In this document: piece after piece, positions 23,054 through 32,100 of the stretch | Position numbering within the stretch: the first letter of the stretch is position 1 | How the letters are laid out: every line of letters starts with the position of its first letter | Assembly: GCA_904420435.1 (NCBI GenBank) | Contig: CAJFVK010000018.1 | Location: 1-40,503, forward strand | Origin: an uncultured Oscillospiraceae bacterium | GTDB taxonomy: Bacteria; Bacillota; Clostridia; Oscillospirales; Oscillospiraceae | Reading direction: 5' to 3' | DNA: 40,503 nt | Notes under the pieces: generated by a model | Seen by the model: only the letters and a program-made list of their open reading frames with translations | What the model was told of the DNA's origin: nothing | Database searches by the model: none | Translations under genes and position numbers: made by a program

Positions 23054-24103
23054 ATGGCAGTTATCCAGATCAAGAGAGGTTTACAGTCTGCGGTTTCCAA
23101 CCTGGTGCTGGCCCCGGGCGAGCTGGCGGTGGCGCTGGACACCGGCAACGTGTACGTGGGCACCACAACCGGGAACGTCCACATCAACCCAACCGGCGGA
23201 ACAGCCGACCAGGCGTCCAAGCTGTCCACGCCCCGGCAGTTCTCCGCCTCCGGCGATGCCAGCGCCCCTGCGGTGCAGTTCGACGGCACCCAGAACGTGG
23301 AGCTGGTGCTGACCCTTGCCAACATCGCGGCCCTGACCCCCGGCACCTATACCAAGGTAACCGTGGACCAGAAGGGCCGGGTGACCGCAGGGCAGACCAT
23401 TGAGGTGTCCGACCTGCCGAGCATCCCGAGCACCAAGATCACGGGCCTGGGCACGGCGGCCACGGCCAACACCGGCACCCAGCAGGGCAACGTGCCCGTG
23501 GTGCAGGCGGACGGCAAGCTGCTGGCGTCCCTGCTGCCGGATCTCTCCGGCACCTATGTGCCTATCACCACCACCATTAACGGCAAGCCCCTGTCCGCTG
23601 CGGTTACTCTGACGGCGGACGACGTGGGGGCCATCCCGGCCACGCAGAAAGGCCAGGCGGGCGGCGTAGCGGAGCTGGATTCCACCGGCAAGGTGCCGGC
23701 GGCCCAGCTGCCCAGCTATGTGGACGACGTGGTGGAGTATGACAGCCAGAGCGATTTCCCGGAAACCGGCGAGGACGGCAAGATCTACATCGCCAAGGAC
23801 ACCAACCTGACCTACCGCTGGAGCGGCACGCAGTATGTGGAGATCTCCGCCTCCCTGGCGCTGGGCGAAACGGAGAGTACGGCCTATCGGGGCGACCGGG
23901 GCAAGATCGCCTATGACCACAGCCAGATCACCAATGGCAACCCCCACGGCACCACCTATGACGAGGTAGGTGCCGCGCCGGAGAGCCATGTGACTGTACA
24001 GGCATCTTCCTCTGTGCTGGGCCACATCAAGGCTGGCACCGGCTTCTCTGTAAGCGGGGACGGCACCCTGAGCCTGGACACCGTGGACGGAGGCACATTC
24101 TAA
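23054..24103 (+). CDS. Tail fibre with tropism-determinant-like N-terminus
   Basis: ATG 23054 is favoured over 23048 because AGGAG then lies at a normal distance. The first 45 residues (VIQIKRGLQSAVSNLVLAPGELAVALDTGNVYVGT) resemble the N-terminal domain of Mtd-type receptor-binding proteins; the same unit starts the next gene. The rest is made of fibre shaft repeats (IAALTPGTYTKVTVDQKGRVTAGQ, GGVAELDSTGKVPAAQLPSYV) and ends SVLGHIKAGTGFSVSGDGTLSLD, a frequent fibre terminus. Confidence 0.8.
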   Translation: MAVIQIKRGLQSAVSNLVLAPGELAVALDTGNVYVGTTTGNVHINPTGGTADQASKLSTPRQFSASGDASAPAVQFDGTQNVELVLTLANIAALTPGTYTKVTVDQKGRVTAGQTIEVSDLPSIPSTKITGLGTAATANTGTQQGNVPVVQADGKLLASLLPDLSGTYVPITTTINGKPLSAAVTLTADDVGAIPATQKGQAGGVAELDSTGKVPAAQLPSYVDDVVEYDSQSDFPETGEDGKIYIAKDTNLTYRWSGTQYVEISASLALGETESTAYRGDRGKIAYDHSQITNGNPHGTTYDEVGAAPESHVTVQASSSVLGHIKAGTGFSVSGDGTLSLDTVDGGTF

Positions 24104-24121
24104 CCAAAGGAGGGCTTTACC

Positions 24122-24613
24122 ATGGCGGTAACAATCCAGATCAAGCGGGGGACGAAGGCGGGGCTTCCCGCCCTTGCCCCCGGAGAATACGGGCTCGCCA
24201 CCGACACCGGGGAGCTGTTTGTCGGCGGCAACAGTGGAAACATCCAGGTGGCGACCCTGAGCAGCGACGGGAAGATCCCGGAGGGCCTGCTGCCGGAGAT
24301 GGACTATGACCCGGCGGGGAGTGCTGCGGCGGTGCAGACCAACCTGACCAGCCACGTCAACAACAAGAACAACCCGCACGGCGTCACGGCGGCCCAGGTG
24401 GGGGCCTATACCAAGGAGGAGAGCCTGGCGGCGGCCACCGCGGGGCTATACGGCTTGGGGAGCGACGCCGTGCCGGATGATGTGTTCAACGACATATACA
24501 GCCGGCTTATTATGATCGCCCAGGACAAGGCGCGGCTGATTGTCACGGTGAAAGACGCCTCCGGCGCTCGCACTGACCAACGAGAACGGCGTCGCAACCG
24601 GATACGCGGATGA
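24122..24613 (+). CDS. Receptor-binding fibre, N-terminal part (frameshifted)
   Basis: 163 residues as read. It opens with IQIKRGTKAGLPALAPGEYGLATDTGELFVGG, paralogous to the previous fibre, then IPEGLLPEMDYDP and NPHGVTAAQVGAY shaft motifs. After VTVKDASGA the frame turns into an arginine-rich tail and stops. In the +1 frame the sequence continues sensibly (LALTNENGVATGYADEGTAN) into the glycine-rich ORF downstream. One extra base, or two lost bases, near 24565 would explain it; the two ORFs are one gene of about 428 residues. Confidence 0.8.
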   Translation: MAVTIQIKRGTKAGLPALAPGEYGLATDTGELFVGGNSGNIQVATLSSDGKIPEGLLPEMDYDPAGSAAAVQTNLTSHVNNKNNPHGVTAAQVGAYTKEESLAAATAGLYGLGSDAVPDDVFNDIYSRLIMIAQDKARLIVTVKDASGARTDQRERRRNRIRG

Positions 24614-24653
24614 AGGGACCGCAAATATCAGCGTTTCCGGGTTCGCCGACCTG

Positions 24654-25406
24654 GTGGATAAAACCGTCAGCCAGGCCGTGCAGAAGGGAATCACGTACAA
24701 CATTGACCTATCAGTCGAAACACGAAATTTCCTCAAGATTACATCGTCTGGAAACTACAAATTCTCCGGACGGATCACGCGGGTTGACGTTACCGTCGTA
24801 GGCGGTGGCGGTGGTGGCAATGGAGGTTATTGCCGTTCTGGATCTTCCCGCGGAGATCGAGCAAGTGTCGGTGGTGGCGGTGGATACTGTGTGGTGCAAG
24901 AAAATGTGGACTTTTCACCTAACACACTATATGGAGCTGTTATTGGCGCTGGTGGTCGAGGTGGAACCGGTAATGCTTATGACAAGTTCGACTCGGAATT
25001 CTATGGCGAAAATGGTGGAAGTTCATCCTTCCTTGGAGTTACAGCAAACGGCGGTAGTCATGGTACACAAACTTCTGGTGGAGCAGGTAATGGTCGAGGC
25101 GGTAATGTTACCGGGTCAGCTCATGATACTGGAGGAAACGGTGTAGCCGGCTCCGTATATGGATATAGCAGTTTTACTGAAACCGTTCTTTATGGAGGCG
25201 GAGGCGGTGCTGGATACGGCGGTAAGGGTGGAGCAGACTTTGGAGGAGATGGAGCAACTTCTTGGAATTCACCCCCTACAACCGTGCAAGCTAACACTGG
25301 CGGTGGCGGTGGCGGCGGATTAGGTGATGGAGGTAGAGATGACGCTACTAACGGTGGGGATGGCGGCAGCGGCGTCATCGCACTCCGTATGCACACCGCA
25401 GCCTAG
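24654..25406 (+). CDS. Receptor-binding fibre, glycine-rich adhesin part
   Basis: 250 residues from the first ATG; the open frame really begins near 24561 and continues the gene before it. After about 45 residues it becomes a glycine-rich domain (VVGGGGGGNGGY, GGGGGAGYGGKGGADFGGDG, GGGGGGGLGDGG) ending GGSGVIALRM. This is the pattern of glycine-rich phage tip adhesins, whose loops choose the receptor. From about 24700 the DNA is clearly poorer in GC than the flanks, so the tip was probably acquired separately. Confidence 0.8.
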   Translation: MDKTVSQAVQKGITYNIDLSVETRNFLKITSSGNYKFSGRITRVDVTVVGGGGGGNGGYCRSGSSRGDRASVGGGGGYCVVQENVDFSPNTLYGAVIGAGGRGGTGNAYDKFDSEFYGENGGSSSFLGVTANGGSHGTQTSGGAGNGRGGNVTGSAHDTGGNGVAGSVYGYSSFTETVLYGGGGGAGYGGKGGADFGGDGATSWNSPPTTVQANTGGGGGGGLGDGGRDDATNGGDGGSGVIALRMHTAA

Positions 25407-25423
25407 CTCTTGGAGGTGATGGA

Positions 25424-25600
25424 ATGGACTACTATATCTACGAAAACGGCCAGCTCATCAACACCATCGTTGCCGATGAAGCCTTTGTAACTTCTTACTG
25501 CAAGGACAACGGCTACACCTATGAGGCTGTAGAACCGACGCCGGAACCCGAACCGGAGCCGACCGATACCGAAGTATTGAACGCTTTGTTAGGAGTGTGA
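25424..25600 (+). CDS. Small tail-associated protein, 58 aa
   Basis: Too short for the ORF track. ATG 25424 has GGAGGTGAT just upstream. The product MDYYIYENGQLINTIVADEAFV..., with CKDNGYTYEAVEPTPEPEPEP and a proline/glutamate linker, resembles small proteins found after fibre genes in Clostridia phages. It ends three bases before the next ATG. Function unknown. Confidence 0.7.
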   Translation: MDYYIYENGQLINTIVADEAFVTSYCKDNGYTYEAVEPTPEPEPEPTDTEVLNALLGV

Positions 25601-25603
25601 ACC

Positions 25604-26029
25604 ATGAACAGACTGCAAGCTGCTGAACAGCTTAGAAAAGCCCTGCAAATGTTCGTTACCACGCTGTCAGAGGAACAAGCGCTAGAGGTGGCCACCGTCT
25701 ATCCCATTTGGGAGGCGGGCCGGGCCTACGCCGTGGGGGACATCCTCTCCTACGGCACCAACAGCGTGGGGGACCCGCAGCTCTACAAGGTGGTGCAGGC
25801 CCACACATCTCAGGCGGACTGGACGCCGGACGCCACCGCGTCCCTGTACGACGCCTTTGGGCTGGACGAGGGCGGCTACCCGGTCTGGAGCCAGCCCAGC
25901 GGGGCCCACGACGCCTACAACACCGGGGATATCGTCAACTACAACGGGACGCTGTACCAGTCCCTGATCGACGGGAATACCTGGGCACCGGACGCCTATC
26001 CCGCCGGGTGGGAGGTCTACAGCGCATAA
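25604..26029 (+). CDS. Carbohydrate-binding tail protein
   Basis: A 141-residue protein with an N-terminal helix (RLQAAEQLRKALQMFVTTLSEEQALEVATVYP) and two small aromatic carbohydrate-binding-like units: YPIWEAGRAYAVGDILSYG...LYKVVQAHTSQADWTPDATASLY (about 33-82) and YPVWSQPSGAHDAYNTGDIVNYNGTLYQSLIDGNTWAPDAYPAGW (about 92-137). They follow the chitin-binding type 3/CBM5-12 pattern. Likely binds cell-surface glycans next to the adhesin. Confidence 0.75.
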   Translation: MNRLQAAEQLRKALQMFVTTLSEEQALEVATVYPIWEAGRAYAVGDILSYGTNSVGDPQLYKVVQAHTSQADWTPDATASLYDAFGLDEGGYPVWSQPSGAHDAYNTGDIVNYNGTLYQSLIDGNTWAPDAYPAGWEVYSA

Positions 26030-26033
26030 AAAA

Positions 26034-26065
26034 GCCGCCCCCGCGAGAGAGAGCACGGGAGCGGC
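26034..26065. terminator. Hairpin after fibre genes
   Basis: GCCGCCCCCG pairs with CGGGAGCGGC (one C/A mismatch) around a 12-base loop. An A-run precedes it and no T-run follows, so it would end minus-strand rather than plus-strand transcripts if it is a terminator. It may instead stabilise the fibre mRNA. Confidence 0.4.
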
Positions 26066-26146
26066 AGGGCCACATCTTACAAAATATGAACATCCAACAA
26101 AAAAGGAAGATCGGCCCAAATACAAACTACCACAAATCGTCAAATC

Positions 26147-26166
26147 TTGCAAGGATTCCCTTGCAA
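26147..26166. promoter_or_regulatory. Perfect inverted repeat before the lysis block
   Basis: TTGCAAGG-ATTC-CCTTGCAA in an AT-rich gap of about 150 bases ahead of the first lysis-region gene. Could be an operator or an RNA hairpin; no clear promoter boxes are seen with it. Confidence 0.4.
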
Positions 26167-26186
26167 AAATAGAAAGGAGCACCACT

Positions 26187-26537
26187 ATGTTTCTGAAGTA
26201 CACCAAGGAGATCTACACCATTGCCAAGGCCAAGAACGTGGACGTGGGCGTGGCATTTGCCATGTTCAATGCGGACGTGAAGGCCGGGAAGGCCCAGGAT
26301 GGCAACACCGACGGCCTGCTGCCCGGCTTCGACTACGCCAAGGCTCAGGCGGAGCTGGCGGCGATGAACAGCGACCAGCAGGACGCGGCCTACGCGGAGA
26401 TCCACAGCCTGCTGAAGGACCCGGACGTCCTGAAAGCCCTCCACGCCGCCTACCCCAGCCGGGAGAAAATGGACGCCGTAGTGGGCGACTGGATCGTGGC
26501 GGAGCATCAGAAGGAAGAGCAGAAGGATGCTGAATAG
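26187..26537 (+). CDS. Hypothetical protein ahead of the lysin
   Basis: A 116-residue helical, alanine-rich protein with GAAAGGAG upstream. No family recognised. Its opening MFLKYTKEIYTIAKAKNVDVGVAFAMFNADVKAGKAQDG and the acidic end are soluble in character. It overlaps the lysin start by 11 bases, so both are coupled. Could be a tail accessory or lysis helper; not known. Confidence 0.6.
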   Translation: MFLKYTKEIYTIAKAKNVDVGVAFAMFNADVKAGKAQDGNTDGLLPGFDYAKAQAELAAMNSDQQDAAYAEIHSLLKDPDVLKALHAAYPSREKMDAVVGDWIVAEHQKEEQKDAE

Positions 26538-27002
26538 TCGGGACATCGACCTGCTACGACCGGATGTGGCGGCCAACTGCCATTTGTGGGTGGAGCGGTG
26601 CAGGGCCGCCGGCCTCAACGTCCTGGTGACCAACACCGTCCGGGACCGGGAATACCAGGCCTACCTCTACGAGCAGGGCCGCACCGGCCGGGAGGGATCG
26701 TCACCAACAGCCCGGTGCCCACCTTCCACGCGGACACCTCCGGCCTGGCCTTCGACTTCTGCAAAAACGTCAAGGGCCACGAGTACGACGACAAGGACTT
26801 CTTCCGGGAGGCGGCGGCCATCGCCAAGGAGATGGGCTTCTCCTGGGGCGGGGACTGGAGGAGTTTTGTGGATCTGCCCCACATCCAGTGGGACGACGGT
26901 AAGCGGTATACAGACAGCGATATCAAGGCCGGGCGGTATCCGCCCGAGATGCCCCTTTGGGGAGGCAGAGGAAGTGGCCACTACTTATCACACCATCAAT
27001 GA
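26527..27002 (+). pseudogene. M15-type endolysin, frameshifted
   Basis: A D-Ala-D-Ala carboxypeptidase/endopeptidase-like lysin split over two frames. Frame 1 gives LNVLVTNTVRDREYQAYLYEQGRT. The family then reads RPGGIVTN; here the frame goes astray (GREGSSPTAR). Adding one C after 26685 restores QGRTRPGGIVTNSPVPTFHADTSGLAFDF in the other frame. All zinc and catalytic residues (HADTSGLAFD and WRSFVDLPHIQW) lie in that second frame, which ends at 27002. As read, active lysin would not be made. Sequence error or true inactivation are both possible. Confidence 0.8.
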
Positions 27003-27177
27003 CGTGCCGGAGAGCTACCAGCCCACCATCCGCAAGCTGATGGAGGCGGGCGTGCTCCAGGGCCACAGCGACCCGGATCCTGAGAGCCTTACGGACAACG
27101 TGCTGGACATCGACGAAACCTACTGCCGGGTGATGACCACCCTGGACAGGATGGGGATTCTGGGAGAGGAGGCGTAG
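26974..27177 (+). CDS. Small protein after the lysin
   Basis: A GTG start at 26974 behind GGGGAGGCAGAGGA gives 67 residues: MATTYHTINDVPESYQPTIRKLMEAGVLQGHSD... In other Clostridia phages a stand-alone protein with the same layout (YNTIEDVPxWAxxTVxKL) follows the M15 lysin. It resembles an S-layer-homology-like half repeat, so envelope binding is possible. The track merges it with the lysin N-terminus only because of the lysin frameshift. Confidence 0.7.
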   Translation: MATTYHTINDVPESYQPTIRKLMEAGVLQGHSDPDPESLTDNVLDIDETYCRVMTTLDRMGILGEEA

Positions 27178-27180
27178 CCT

Positions 27181-27450
27181 GTGGACTTTGGCATTGCAAG
27201 CGTAGCGGCCATCACGGTGATCTGCTACCTGATTGGACTTGTCATCAAGGCGTCGGGCCTGGACAACAAGTGGATACCGGTGACCATGGGCCTGTGCGGC
27301 GCGGTTTTGGGCGCGGCGGGGTTATACCTGGGCCTGCCGGACTTCCCGGCCGCGGATCCGCTGACGGCGGTGGCGGTGGGGATTGTTTCGGGCCTCGCCG
27401 CCACAGGGGTCAACCAGGCCGTCAAGCAGCTTTCCAGTAAGGGGGAATAA
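27181..27450 (+). CDS. Holin
   Basis: An 89-residue membrane protein with GTG start. Hydrophobic segments are at about 4-25 (IASVAAITVICYLIGLVIKA), 33-53 (IPVTMGLCGAVLGAAGLYLG) and 62-80 (AVAVGIVSGLAATGVNQA), with a charged C-terminus (KQLSSKGE). Size, three spans and place after the lysin fit the phage holin 5-type family. It would open the membrane at lysis time. Confidence 0.85.
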   Translation: MDFGIASVAAITVICYLIGLVIKASGLDNKWIPVTMGLCGAVLGAAGLYLGLPDFPAADPLTAVAVGIVSGLAATGVNQAVKQLSSKGE

Positions 27451-27453
27451 ACC

Positions 27454-27801
27454 ATGGAGCTTGCCGTTTCCCTGCTGTCCACCCTGGGGATCAACAGCAT
27501 CGTGCTCTTTTTCATCAAGCGCTACTTTGACCGGCGGGACAGCAGGGAGCGGGAGGCGCTGGAGCAGAAGAAAGACCTGTTCCACCGGATCGACACGGCC
27601 CTGGAGACCCTGCGGCTTTTGAGCTACCACCGGATGAGCCAGGAGATCGAGCGGCTTCTGGACCAGGGCTACGCCTCCCCGGCGGAGCGCCGGGTCCTGG
27701 ACGAGATGTACGCCAACTACAAGGACCACGGCTGGAATGGCGACATGGACGCCCGCCTGGAGAAGGTCTACCAGCTCCGGACGGACCACGCACCGGAGTA
27801 A
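27454..27801 (+). CDS. Membrane-anchored coiled-coil protein, lysis region
   Basis: A 115-residue protein starting three bases after the holin. The first 20 residues (LAVSLLSTLGINSIVLFFIK) form one membrane span, followed by a positively charged coiled coil (RRDSREREALEQKKDLFHRIDTALETLRLL) and a soluble end. It may be a second holin or a lysis regulator. No exact family recalled. Confidence 0.65.
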   Translation: MELAVSLLSTLGINSIVLFFIKRYFDRRDSREREALEQKKDLFHRIDTALETLRLLSYHRMSQEIERLLDQGYASPAERRVLDEMYANYKDHGWNGDMDARLEKVYQLRTDHAPE

Positions 27802-27823
27802 CGAACAGGAGGAAGGGAACCAA

Positions 27824-29143
27824 ATGGCACTTTCAAAATATGACCAGGTGCATCTGAGCAAGGAGGACCAGGACAAGATTTCCTCTCTGACCAACCAGGC
27901 GGAGAGTGGTTCCATCTCCTGGGACGACGCCCACGCCCAGGCGGAGGCCATCCGCGGGAACGCCGGCTACTCCGGCGGGGACGCCGGGGACGACTACATC
28001 AGCCGGGGCGGCGGCACCGTCATCATCAGCGGCGGCGGGTCCAGTCAGCCCAGCGGCGGCGGGAACAGCTATGAGGCGTCGGACCTGTCGGACTACCTGA
28101 AGGAGCTGTACGCCCAGAACACCGCCGCCCAGCTGGCGGCACTGAAGAGCACCTATGAGCAGAACGCGGCGGACCTGCGGGCCAACGCCGAGCAGATCCC
28201 GGAAACCTACCAGGCGGCCAGAAACGAAACCGCCGCCCAGAACGAGCTGGAGCGGCGGGCCTTTCAGGAGTATGGAATCGCCAACGGGCTGAACACGGGC
28301 ACCTCCGGCCAGGCGGAGCTGGCCCGGTCCTCCGTCCTCCAGGGAAACCTGGCGGAGATCAGCGGAAGGGAGGCGGACGCCCTGGCGGAGAATGCCCTGG
28401 AACAGGAGCGGCTGGCCATTGCCTACCGCAACGCCATCGACCAGGCGGAGGCCAGCGGCAACAGCGCTTTGGCGGAGGCCCTGTACCAGGAGTACGTCCG
28501 GCAGGACCAGGCGGCCCAGGACGCGGCAACGGCGGCCCAGGAGCAGGCCAACTGGCAGGCCCAGTTCGACTTCGCCCAGCAGCAGTACGGGGACAGCTTA
28601 GACAGCCAGGGCCGGGACGCGGCCTACAACCTGGCGATGACCATGCTGAACGCCGGGATCATGCCGGACAGCGCCACCCTGGAGAGCGCCGGCATCTCCG
28701 CCTCCGACGCCCTGGCCATCCGGGAGGCCGTGGCCCAGCAGCAGGCGGGCGGCGGCACGTCCTCTTCCGGCAGCTCCGGCAGCGGGAGCTCCGGCGGCAG
28801 CGGCGGGTATGAGCCCACGCTGACCTACAACCAGGTGATGGACGCCATCGACCGGGGGAATTTGACTCCCACGGTATTGGCTGACTACCGGCACTACATG
28901 GGGGCGGACTATGACGCCGGGGGGACGGGCGATACAAGCGACAGCAACAGCAACGCGCCGACCACGACGACCGACCATTATTACCAGGCCTTTTTGAATT
29001 CCCTTACATCCCAACTCAACCAGGGGAATGAAAACGGTATCATTAACCTGGTGGACTACCAGTGGAATAAACTTTCCGCAAGGCAGAAGCAGGGCGTCCA
29101 GGAGCTTCTTTCGCAGTATGGCGTCGCATATTCCCCGGACTGA
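27824..29143 (+). CDS. Ala/Gln-rich coiled-coil protein, probable internal virion protein
   Basis: The ATG at 27824 (MALSKYDQVHLSKEDQD) has AGGAGGAAGGG upstream; the longer track ORF begins in the previous gene. 439 residues: a Ser/Gly-rich stretch (70-95), a long Ala/Gln/Glu-rich helical middle (QIPETYQAARNETAAQNELERRAFQEYGIANGLNTGTSGQAEL..., about 125-280), a Ser/Gly linker (GGGTSSSGSSGSGSSGGSGG) and a small C-terminal domain (LTYNQVMDAIDRGNLTP, LSARQKQGVQELLSQYG). I have seen this pattern after lysis genes in Clostridia prophages, always uncharacterised. Pairing with the giant gene suggests an ejected protein. Confidence 0.7.
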   Translation: MALSKYDQVHLSKEDQDKISSLTNQAESGSISWDDAHAQAEAIRGNAGYSGGDAGDDYISRGGGTVIISGGGSSQPSGGGNSYEASDLSDYLKELYAQNTAAQLAALKSTYEQNAADLRANAEQIPETYQAARNETAAQNELERRAFQEYGIANGLNTGTSGQAELARSSVLQGNLAEISGREADALAENALEQERLAIAYRNAIDQAEASGNSALAEALYQEYVRQDQAAQDAATAAQEQANWQAQFDFAQQQYGDSLDSQGRDAAYNLAMTMLNAGIMPDSATLESAGISASDALAIREAVAQQQAGGGTSSSGSSGSGSSGGSGGYEPTLTYNQVMDAIDRGNLTPTVLADYRHYMGADYDAGGTGDTSDSNSNAPTTTTDHYYQAFLNSLTSQLNQGNENGIINLVDYQWNKLSARQKQGVQELLSQYGVAYSPD

Positions 29144-29171
29144 CCTGATTATTTGCGAGGTGTGAGCAACT

Positions 29172-32100
29172 ATGGGAAAATTGGTTCAGATCGGGGCTCA
29201 GAAGTCTGTCAGCTCCGAGAAAAAGGACACCCAAAGTAAGGGGCGGCTGGTTCCGATTGGCACGTCGTCAGCAAACAACCCCTTCCGGCGTATGAACAAC
29301 TATGCGGAATCTGCCCTGCAAATGAGCCGGGAATCTCAGCCGGAAACCACCCCCTCCCCTTCCCTGCCGGAAACGGAACCGGTGACGCTGGACACGGGGC
29401 GGGGCGGCGGCTTCGGGACCGGGAACACCGGCGGGGCGGCTCTGAGCCAGACGCCGAGGGCGCGGCTAAATCAGGCGGTCCAGGAGGGGCCGGAGAGCGT
29501 GGGGCGGTTTGTCCTGACGGAGATGGCCCGTCCCTTCGTGGACGAGGTGGGAAACGTCCTTCAGCGGCAGGACGAGCTGAACAGCGCCCCGGCAGCCCTG
29601 GCCGGAACGGTGGTCCGGGGCGCAGACCAAGCGGCGGGGGCCATCACCTCCACCCTGGCCGCCGGCGAGGACCTGCTGCTGGGGGCCCTGGGACAGCCGG
29701 ACGCGGAGGGGCCCCTCCAGGCCCTGAACCGGAGGATGCAGGAGGGGGCGCAGCGCAACGAGGCATACTTCGCCCCGGCCTTTGAGGAGGCGGGCTCCAT
29801 CGGGAACGTGCTGGAAACATTCGGCATCCCCACGGTGGCGGCCATCCCCCAGGCGGCCCTGGCCTTTCTGACCGCCGGGTCCAGCCTGGGCGCCCAGGGC
29901 ACCACGGCGGGGCTCCAGGCGGCCTCCACGGCGGCACAGTCCGGGCTGGGGACCTCCATCCTCAACGGCATCCGCACCATGGCGAGGCAGCCCAACTACT
30001 GGCTGAGCTTTGCCCAGGGGGCGGGCAACGACTACTACGAGGCAAAGGAGCGGGGGGAGAGCGACCTGACGGCCCTTGCCTACTCCACCCTCACGAACCT
30101 GCTGAACTCCGCGGTGGAGGTTGGCGGCGGTATCGACGTCCTCCCCCGGCAGCTCCAGAGCGCGGCCCAGGGGGGAAAGGGCGCGGTCCTGGATTGGGTC
30201 AAGAGCATGTTCGACGAGGGCCGTGAGGAGGTCATCCAGGGGGCCATTACCCAGCTGACAGAGAACGTGGTGCTGGGGGCGGAGAACCCCCTGTACTCGG
30301 GAACGGACCAGAACGCGGTGCTGAACCCCTCCCGGGCGGGACAGGAGTTTCTGGGCGGCGCGGTGGCCGGCGGACTGCTGGGCGCGGGGCAGGCGCTCGT
30401 GAACAGCGCCATCAACCGAAATGGCGGCACCAGATCCAGCGCAGGAGCACAGGAGAGCTCCATTCCCGTGTCCCAGGATACCCGGGCGGAAACGGCCCCA
30501 CAGGCCACGGAAATGCCGATTCTGGACGCGGAGGTCCAGCGGCTCTTTGGGCAGCAAAATGCCGCCCCCAAGACGGAGGCGGCGGACGTCCCTCTTCGGG
30601 AGCGGGTGCGCAGCAGCATTCCTGCCCTCCAGGAAATGAGGCCCGTTTCCGTTTTGGACGGGACGGAAATCCCGCGCGGTGGGAGAATGATCGACCGGCT
30701 GGTTTCCTTTGTCAACTCCATTGGGAACCGGGTGAATCGGCCTGGCTTCGGAGATGTGCTGTTCTCCCGTGGGCGGATCAAAAACAGCATGATCGGTCAT
30801 GGTGTTGGGCAAGCAAAGATCGATACCTTTGCCGCCGTCCCGGACGTCATCCGAAACGGGCAGCAGATTGATTATCAGAAGAATTGGAAGGGCAGGAACT
30901 ATGACACCTATACCTTCGCCGCGCCCATCAATTATAAAGGGCAGGAAACATATTTAGGTGTCATTGTTACAAAAGACAGCGCAAGCAACCGTTACTACCT
31001 CCATGAGGTGGTAGATGCGGACGGGAACATTATTTTCACAAATAATGAATCCCCCGTGTCTACATCAGACGGAACTTCTGCCCTTGCGGGTGACCTCGAT
31101 ACCGTAGCAGACACGGGGGATGGTGCGGGAGATTCTTTGGGCACTGTCGACACCGTAACAGACGGGCGGGCCTCCCAAGAAAATTCCGCGTCGGTTGAGG
31201 GTACGCGTCCCCTCAATTCTGATTCTACTATACCACAGAGGGCGGATTCTGTCAACGACGTGATGGGCCGGGAGGCGGCGCGGCTCTTCGGGTCGGCCCC
31301 CTATGAGGGGGGACGGGTGCCCCAGAGCACCATGACGGAGGGGCAGATCGACCGGCTGGCCCAGGAGTGGGAGCAGGGCACGGCGGGTCTGGACGCCGCC
31401 GGCAACGCCTTCCGGGCGGACCCGGCGGAGCACATCGACCGGCGGACGGCGGAGAGCGTGGGGAGCCGGCAGGTGAACGCCTTTCAGTTTGACTGGCCGG
31501 AGCTCCACAGCTACATGCAGCAGGCGGCCCGGGACCTCCTGACGGACGCGGACGTGTCCCTCCAAATGCCCCAGACCAGAAGGATGGAGCGGACCACGGG
31601 CGGGCGGCGGTACACCCAGAACATCACGGAGTCCCAGCAGCTCCGGTCCGCCATGGACATGGGACTGACCCGTGACCAGATCATCACGGCGGCGGAGCGG
31701 CTGATTGCCGACAGCGGCCAGGAGAACTACGCGGCGGCCAAGCGGCTGGAGCTGGTGCTGGACGACATGCTGACGAACGGCTACCGGACCATCTCCGGGG
31801 AAACCGTGGAACCAAACCAGGACTACATCCGGGCCAAGAACCGGATCGCCGGGGCGGAGCCCAGGGTGGAGGCGGCGGAGGAGCTGCCGCTGGGGGATGT
31901 GCCGGACGGGCGGTTTTACGACAGCCTGGGCAGCGCCCGGGAGGGCTTTACCGGGGCCGGGCTGGAGGGCACGGAACGGGTGAGCCGCCTTGCGGACTCC
32001 CTCCCCTACAACCGCTTTCAGGAGGAGGCGACAGGCCTCTCCAAAGAGGACTATGCCCGGCTTTTCCGCTATGAGAGCCAGACGGAGGGGAGGTCCATGC

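Noticed and set aside
24122-24613. Programmed +1 frameshift between fibre shaft and tip.
   Set aside because: No known slippery or stalling codon pair at GGC GCT CGC; mutation, recombination or read error is simpler.
22242-26029. A diversity-generating retroelement around the Mtd-like fibres.
   Set aside because: No reverse transcriptase and no template/variable repeat pair were seen. The Mtd-like resemblance is limited to the N-terminal base.
26030-26186. Promoter for the lysis genes.
   Set aside because: The gap is AT-rich and has a hairpin and an inverted repeat, but no pair of -35/-10 boxes with proper spacing could be identified.
29466-30812. Minus-strand 448-aa ORF opposite the giant gene.
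   Set aside because: Antisense shadow of a GC-rich gene; proline/arginine-rich sequence with no recognisable domain.
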